Assembly: GCA_022225965.2 (NCBI GenBank)
Contig: JAKJXP020000095.1
Coordinates: forward strand, 124,001-188,000
DNA length: 64,000 nucleotides
Reading direction: 5' to 3'
DNA from: Diatrype stigma
Lineage: Eukaryota; Ascomycota; Sordariomycetes; Xylariales; Diatrypaceae
Below the pieces are notes generated by a model, which was not told where the DNA came from, ran no database searches, and saw only the letters and a program-made list of their open reading frames with translations. Both the position numbers and the translations under genes were made by a program. Numbering within the stretch: the stretch's first letter is position 1; every line of letters starts with the position of its first letter. Positions 58,201 through 64,000 of the stretch are shown here, piece by piece.

Positions 58201-58628
58201 AGCGGGCTTCGCTTTGGGTTTACTTGAGGCAAAGTATTCGCTAGCCGTAGTGGTGGTTCCTTGAACCTCCGTCTTACTGGCGACAAGTCAGCAACAAGAG
58301 TATCAGAGGACGAGATATGTGAACCTACACTGCCTTCTTCCTAGGTGTTGAGCGGGTGGCTGGTTTCTTCGTCCTTAAACTTCCTTTAGCTGCATATTCA
58401 GGAGTGATAGGTTCCAACATTGCTTACTCGACTGCCTCTTCTTCGTCGCTATCGTCGACAACTTTCCGGCCCTCTATCAAACTTTGATTAGCCTTAACCA
58501 TGGGGATAGCATGAATGAGTACTCGTACTGGTGCGTCGCTTTGGGGGTTCCTCTTCTGCCTTTTTCGGGGCAGGCTTGGGCGGAGCTGCACCTCCCTTAG
58601 GCCCAAAGAAAGAGCGAATGTCAGGCAT
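55274..58628 (-). CDS. RFC1: Replication factor C large subunit RFC1 (1044 aa)
   Basis: Exons on the reverse strand: 58628-58529, 58473-58428, 58373-58329, 58276-55652, 55592-55274, in frame; introns are 52-59 bp, one with an AAG acceptor. RFC1 is the large ATPase subunit of the clamp loader that puts PCNA on DNA. It begins MPDIRSFFGPK, a PCNA-binding-like start, followed by a Lys/Glu/Ser-rich tail. A BRCT domain (about 313-395: LSGLIFVFTGQLTTISRDDA) comes next, then the AAA+ core: Walker A SGPPGIGKTT (about 513-522), Walker B VLIMDEVDGM (about 580-590), an arginine-finger region, and the RFC1 C-terminal domain with QLMGTNFTSWLGNNSK and YYLTREDFDSI. The extreme C-terminus (in the last exon) is an acidic then Lys/Ala-rich tail ending KKAKK. 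Confidence 0.95.
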
Positions 58629-59235
58629 TGTCGTATCTAGGAAAGCGATAGCGGTCGCTTGATGTTTGGGGAGTCTGCCGTTCCAAAAGTAGGCGTGTAT
58701 GCCTCTGAGGTTGTGGTTGAGAGCTTCAAGCCTAAAAGAGGACGTCGAGGTCAGATATAAGTTACGGTTACCTAGTCGGACGATTTACTACTAGACGCGT
58801 TCATGACGCGATGCTAGTTAAAGTGTCTAGGCGCCAGAGCACACCCCTGCCAGTCACTTAAACGGCTGGGCTTGAATGGGATCTCGGGTTCTGCAAGACA
58901 ATGCACAGGCCACCATAAGGCCAGGCAGAACCGCCCCATCAGCCCCATCTACCCCTGCAGATTGCCACCCCTGTCTGTTGCCTGCAAAGTACATCACCTT
59001 ACGTAAGTATCTGTATGTAGTTATTTATCTAGGTACTCAGGTACCTAACGCTACGTACATCCATGATGTAGCTCCCGTCTCAAAAAAGAGCAGCCGCCAG
59101 CTGACACAGAACTGCACGGGCCGTTGAATTGGAAACTTGAACCGCATACAAACCTGGAAGCTCTTTGGTCGAAGCTGGAAATTCTTAGCTGGACCGCTCA
59201 TCGAGTCACGATAAGCCGAAGCTACCAACTTGAAC
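58629..59235. other. Divergent promoter region RFC1/MRPL16
   Basis: 607 bp separate the two start codons. Contains a TACGTAAGTATC/TACCTAACG patch at about 59000-59055. No MluI-type ACGCGT element in tandem; one ACGCGT-like ACGCGTTC is at 58795-58802. Confidence 0.45.
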
Positions 59236-60125
59236 ATGCCAGCCGGCTTCACCATGCGGTCCAATTCGCCCGCTAGTTTTTTGGGGAGCGCATTCCGCTC
59301 CCTCAAATTATCCGCGACCCCGACGACGAGACCATCGATACTGCCCGCTTCCTCGATCCCGTCTCGAAATGTACCAGGGCCGCAAAACGTTAGGCTGTTC
59401 TCAGCCACGGCGGCAATGGGCTTCAACTGGCTGGAGCCTGACATCGAGCGAAAGAAGAAGATGATGAAAGGGCGAGTGAGGGTCGCAACGGGTGGATCTA
59501 CGAAGGGCACAACGGTCATGTGGGGAGACTATGGCTTACAGATGATTGACCACCATCGGAGAATTAGCGCCCAGCAGCTCAAGGTCGCCGAGGATACCAT
59601 CAAGCAACGGCTACGTGGAGAGAAATACCGCCTTTACAAAAGAGTGTGCTGTAATATTGGTGTGTTTGTGAGCGGTAACGAGGTTGGTATACCCCCACCA
59701 CTATGGTGCTACTATGGCGACTGATGGCTGGCTATTAGATTCGTATGGGCAAGGGAAAGGGTTCCTTTGACCATTGGGCTGCGAGAGTAGCAGTGAACCA
59801 GATCATTCTTGAGCTGCGAGGTATGATACACGAACAGGTCGTGCGAGATGCATTCCGACTAGCTGGCAATAAGCTGCCCGGTAAGTCTGATTTAATACCC
59901 TATACCCCAAGCATATATTAGGTTATTAGTCTTTTGCTCTTTGCTGACGTATAATTAGGTCAATGGAAGTTCGTCAAGAAGGGGGCACCCCCTGTCGTTG
60001 GGATAACAAGATTGCAAGGCGTTACTCTAGAGGAGTTGAAGCGGCCAAGGCGGAAGGTCCTAGCAGAAACCGTGAAACCCACCCCTCCTCCCTCATCAAC
60101 ACCAGAAAGTCACGCACACCCTTAG
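59236..60125 (+). CDS. MRPL16: Mitochondrial large-subunit ribosomal protein L16 (251 aa)
   Basis: Exons 59236-59682, 59739-59880 and 59959-60125 join in frame (introns 56 and 78 bp; the second has a GCTGAC branch site). The start is ATG 59236 (MPAGFTMRSN); the TTG two codons upstream is ignored. An N-terminal presequence of about 65 residues (Ser/Arg/Pro-rich, ending RLFSATAA) precedes the uL16 core: RKKKMMKGRVRVATGGSTKG, MWGDYGLQMIDHHRRISAQQ, then EIRMGKGKGSFDHWAARVAV across the first junction and MIHEQVVRDAFRLAGNKLPG at the second. The C-terminus is Pro/Ser-rich. The protein belongs to the mitoribosome large subunit near the A and P sites. It is divergent from RFC1. Confidence 0.95.
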
Positions 60126-60832
60126 ACCAGCTGTAGATTGGCAGGTCTACTCCATTCACGATTTGGCGAATGTATATATTTATGTTGAAACGAGATTCAG
60201 GAAACCTTCCATGGACGCATGTCCGGGCCGTCTTGTCCAATCATCGGGTAAGGCAAGGCGAAGGGACTTAGTCGCTCAGATCAGGTGAGCGAGAAATGGA
60301 TGCAGTCATCCTACCTGCTCAAGTGAATATAACCTACTGCCTATAGTAGGTATCTTGAGAGCTGCTCAGATCCCTAGATGCCTCGTAGGTATATCTGCCT
60401 CCATTCTTCTCATTCGTGTGAAACGCATCATGAGCTGCGCCTTCCTAACGATTCTGAAATAGAGTCTCCATTGCTCCGACGCCTTCCAGAATTCGAAGGT
60501 AGGAGTCATACAAAGTGGAAAGAGCAACCTTGGAAATGGGAGCCTGATCTTACTTGTGCAAGGCATTTCAAGGTGGGCCAATGCAATGAATTTTTCAAAT
60601 GCAACAGATTGCTCAGTCCCTACCTTATGCATACCCCTTTAGAAGCCGGCATTTTATCGTATGGTCTTGCTGTCAAATGGCATTCACTACCTAAGTTGTA
60701 TTGCCCTCGCTACTCACAGCCTATCCCTGGTCTATTCTACATTTGTCTATACCTGTGTTACAAGAATACTTTCCGATACAAGTAGACAGAACGGCCCTTG
60801 TGCTTCCAGATACGTGTCGGTGTTTTCTCAAC
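60126..60832. other. Intergenic or 5' region of the next gene
   Basis: A 135-codon frame from ATG 60378 to 60785 has no motif and ordinary composition; it could be a 5' exon of the next gene, but no splice pair joining them was found. Confidence 0.35.
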
Positions 60833-62571
60833 ATGGATCAAGATGACACAGGCGGGAAATATGCACAGTTCAAACTCCAGAGTTTTGGTCTATTTGACAG
60901 ACACTCCGGTTTGACTTTATCCGTTGAGTCTACAGGCTTCATCTCCAACTTTCCAGCGAGCTTCTTGGAAAGAGAAACAGCTGGCATATACCAACTGGTT
61001 CAATCGGGAGATCTATGGCTGCAATCATCCGGCTCTAGTCAACTTGAGATCACCTTCATTCTCAACGGCGAGCCCATGGCCTCAATCGGACCCGAGACGG
61101 AATTCTTGGAGGGCATGGCTGAGGTTATTTGCGAGTGTTCTGTAAGACACCCGAAGCAATACCTCTATAAATATTAACTCTCATCCTAGGTCTGGAGGAG
61201 ACTGGGCCTTGTGATTACACTGAATGAAATAAGATACGATCAAAAGAGGGACGGTGATCCGAACTTATATTTTAGCATTCAGCATCCCGACAAATCGACC
61301 GGATTACTGTCACCCCCGTATTCTCAGCTGGCCCATTTCAAAGGGATACATTCCACTTTTCATTTCCAGAGAAGTAATGAAGATGTCGTGAGACCTGTAT
61401 ATTGGAATGTAGGAGTAAACGACGATAAAATCGGAGTAGAAACAACGCCCTCAGATGAGTTCACTCAAGCTTCTGATCGCTCACTAATCCGATCTGCCGG
61501 TGGTGTACAACATACAGATTCGGAGACTGGCCTTGGGGAATCAGGCGACATAGATGTCGATGAAGAGGCGCGGAGGCAAGACGCCTGTCTTACCGACTCG
61601 GCCTTGTATGTGCTGTTCAAGATCCCTAGACGCCGTCCCGGGTTGAAACTCCTCGAGTTCGATAAAGCTCCCTCGGTCGTCGACCTAGCACCAGCAGTGT
61701 GGAACGCCCATTATGCACAAGTACAGTTACCAGTCATAGAGCACTGTCGGAAAACGCTGACAGTGATAACTAGGCCATACAAAACCATGCCAAAAGCGTT
61801 CCATGTATTTCCCAGATCTTAGCAAAGTTAGTAAACGCCCAATCGCCGTTGCTTAGAAAGAAGGTGGCGGAGTTACAAGACGATACCTGGCCACGGTCTC
61901 AGGGGGCGAATACCTCTCAAGGCTCTAGTGAGAGCAATCGGGCTGGTCAGACCATCATACAACACCGTCTTTGGAAACTAGTGCAGACCACCCTCAAACC
62001 TAGAACTGGCACGGAAAAGTGTCCCAAAGAGCTCTTCAATCCAGGATACTCGAATTGGGAGGCTATAGAGCCAAATCCCCCTCCCCTCGCCCAGGAGCCT
62101 GATGATGGAGCTCCGTTTGGCGGTTCCAACGACTCTCAACATTTTCAGCCGGAGGACCCTTTCAGTTCCGATTGGGCTCTACCCCAGTTCTCAATAAATG
62201 ACTATCCTGGACATGGCGATGACACCTATCCTGCCAACGACCGGTCACGGCAATATGAGATTGCGGGCGCGGGCTATTCCCCAGGATACAATCAACAATA
62301 CACAGATGATGAGGTTAGGGAATTGAACGACGAGAATATGCTAGATCTAGGCGACGAATCCTTAGACCTGCCATATTATCATACTGAGAAGCAGGACTTA
62401 CTGCAGCAACCATGGAATCATTACCAACATCAACTCTCATCAGAAACCATGAGCCTAGACCCTCGCCTGACCCTAGAGAGCTCAGAAATGAGACAAGTCC
62501 TCGAGCAAGACGCAATGGATGTTAACTTGATGCCTACTTCAGAAACTTTAGCCTTGGGAGGAGATGACTGA
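60833..62571 (+). CDS. Unrecognised nuclear-type protein, three exons (545 aa)
   Basis: Exons 60833-61141, 61190-61720 and 61774-62571 join in frame. Intron 1 (48 bp) has GTAAGA and CCTAG; intron 2 (53 bp) has GTACAG, a GCTGAC branch 12 nt before TAG, and joins HYAQ to AIQNHAKSVPCISQILAKLV. The N-terminal third is beta-rich (KYAQFKLQSFGLFDRHSGLT, SGDLWLQSSGSSQLEITFIL, VWRRLGLVITLNEIRYD). The middle holds ALYVLFKIPRRRPGLKLLEF and a helical stretch ending LLRKKVAELQ. The final 180 residues are acidic, Pro/Gln/Tyr-rich and disordered. ATG 60833 is the first after several upstream stops in other frames, but the frame is open further upstream, so a 5' exon could be missing. I recognise no family and assign no function. 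Confidence 0.75.
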
Positions 62572-62913
62572 AGGAGGATAAACGGGATGACGATGTTATA
62601 TTATGCAAAACGATGCTGATGAAGATGCTGTAAGATAAGGCTGATCCTCAAACATAGCCCCATTCCCTATTCAAAACATATTGGCATCTGATATATCGAA
62701 TGCTTCTCATGATCTCCCTACCGCTAATGGTCTATCTCGTCTAGCGGTCTAATTGTTCGTTCTCAGACACGCCCCTTCCAACAACGATAACGCTCGATAT
62801 CAGATCCAAACCAAGATCCAACTATAAGCTTGACGTTCGAATCGCCTCCTCCATATGCATGGCGATTGGTTGGTGCATTTTGGTTTTCCACGCCGCCGTC
62901 TCCTCGGCCTGGC
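62572..62913. other. Intergenic between converging genes
   Basis: Short 3' region between the 545-aa gene (+) and the membrane protein (-). Nothing recognised. Confidence 0.5.
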
Positions 62914-63159
62914 TTATCGCTGGGCGGGCGGTTTTCCAGCATTCTTTCCACTCTTTTTCTTGGCCTTCTTTTCTTCCTTTGCTTTTCTCTGCTCGGGCTT
63001 CATTGTCGCAAAGCCGATGTACCAGAGAAGCACACATTCCAATATGCAGATGATAAGGACGACGACCAAGAGGGTGAAGATAAATGGCTGATCGTTCAGT
63101 ACGGCCACGGCTTCGTCGGTGGCGCCGATCTTAGACATAAAGCCGAATTGGCCAGACAT
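62914..63159 (-). CDS. Small single-pass membrane protein (81 aa)
   Basis: ATG at 63159 in good context (CCCATCATGT); stop at 62914. The protein has a soluble N-terminus (MSGQFGFMSKIGATDEAVAV), one strongly hydrophobic segment at about residues 27-50 (FIFTLLVVVLIICILECVLL), and a short cytosolic-type tail of about 30 residues dense in Lys (EQRKAKEEKKAKKKSGKNAG). Positive charge after the segment puts the tail on the cytosolic side. It has no cleavable signal peptide. I recognise no family. Endoplasmic reticulum or mitochondrial outer membrane are possible sites; this is inference from layout alone. Confidence 0.6.
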   Translation of the reverse strand: MSGQFGFMSKIGATDEAVAVLNDQPFIFTLLVVVLIICILECVLLWYIGFATMKPEQRKAKEEKKAKKKSGKNAGKPPAQR

Positions 63160-64000
63160 GATGGGCAATGGGGCGGTAATCTCTTTCGAAATGTTGTGTG
63201 GAAAGCCTGGTGGAACGGTATTATCTTCTCGGCTTGAGAACTCGATATATATATTATTTTAGAGGCGCCGACGACGTTGAGCTTCAGATGGTAAAGACAG
63301 ATACGGGCGCAAGGTAGCAGAATGTCAAGCGAAAGTAATTATATGGGTGAACCAGCCACGATTAAGAATATTATGAGGAAAGATTGACAGGTGATCGCAA
63401 AGGGTAAGTAGGTAGATCAAATCCGAGGAGAGGAAGAGAAAGAAGAAGTGAGGCTCGACCACTTGGTCAAGGAAATAATATCGTGTCAGCCGCGCTCCGC
63501 TGCTGCTGGGGTGGGATGCTTCTTCTAGTCTAGGCGCCTGGTCGAGAAATCCCCTGGTTCGTGATCTCGAACCCCTGTGAAACTCGTGAGTTTCAAAGCT
63601 TGCCGCAGCGCCGACTGAAACGGTATGGTCAGCGCGTGTGGCTGATTGGACAATGCTCTCCCGGTCGACGGAAATCGACCCATCAGCCCTTCAAAATATA
63701 TGTACAAAAGTTACCCGGCTTTCATCCTCGACTTGCAGACACCCAAAAGAAACAAAGTAACCACCCGTCTCTAATCTTAAGCTCCGTCAAAAGGAACTTC
63801 CATGATAGAACATATGATGGTATGGAGTGAACAGTCACCATGTGTGAGAGCTACTTGTCTCTGTGACAGTTAAGCCCACGCCACATGCAGTTGTCAGTGA
63901 GCCCATTTAGCGCCTGCTACGTTAACCACAGCCCATCTCATTACCTAGGTATTGTACATACATACACACAAGTATGTAATAGCATGTTCAGAGGGGTCGT
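63160..64000. other. Intergenic to right edge
   Basis: Upstream region of the small membrane protein. No gene supported. One ACCTAGGT palindrome at 63943-63950 followed by TACATACATACACACA. Confidence 0.45.

Noticed and set aside
60378..60785. 135-codon frame upstream of the 545-aa gene
   Set aside because: ATG-started but without motif; no convincing splice junction to the downstream exon.

Overview
The window is nuclear DNA of a filamentous ascomycete (Pezizomycotina; a Sordariomycete is the best guess). The evidence is short spliceosomal introns of about 48-190 bp with GTRNGT-type donors and CTGAC/CTAAC branch sites, nuclear-encoded mitochondrial precursors, fungal-type families (DUF1996, GH18 with CBM18, Rgp1, Rrg9), and an AT-rich island with the dinucleotide pattern of repeat-induced point mutation (RIP). 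All gene models below were spliced by eye from the sequence.

Layout. Positions 1-1224 hold the N-terminus of a mitochondrial precursor running off the left edge and an unidentified exon. Positions 1998-10895 are an AT-rich, RIP-like repeat relic with a 51-bp tandem repeat and two low-complexity coding relics in opposite orientation. Positions 11.4-17.4 kb look accessory: a five-exon kinase-like protein that lacks the catalytic Asp, a Baeyer-Villiger-type flavin monooxygenase, and a small acidic protein. Positions 18.5-25 kb are housekeeping: RPB3 (+), DIC1 (-) and mitochondrial PheRS (+). A gene-poor stretch of 4.2 kb follows, containing a sequence gap at 26065-26074. From 29 to 45 kb come calcipressin (+), Rrg9 (+), a 1010-aa WD40 protein of the MABP1/WDR62 type (+) and Rgp1 (-). 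From 46 to 53.3 kb come a secreted GH18 chitinase with an inserted CBM18 (+), an unrecognised coiled-coil protein (-) and a secreted DUF1996 protein (-). From 55 to 63.2 kb come RFC1 (-), mitochondrial ribosomal protein L16 (+), an unrecognised 545-aa protein (+) and a small single-pass membrane protein (-).

How the genes relate. There is no operon-like structure or obvious metabolic cluster. At least five genes act in mitochondria (the left-edge precursor, DIC1, MSF1, RRG9, MRPL16). DIC1/MSF1, RFC1/MRPL16 and RGP1/chitinase are divergent pairs sharing upstream regions. Two secreted proteins (chitinase, DUF1996) lie within 7 kb of each other. GC at third codon positions differs sharply between genes and even within genes. 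I found no convincing tRNA, rRNA or CRISPR. No clearly new multi-gene system is visible. The most unusual items are the RIP-like island, the pseudokinase, the nested CBM18 and the two unrecognised multi-exon genes.
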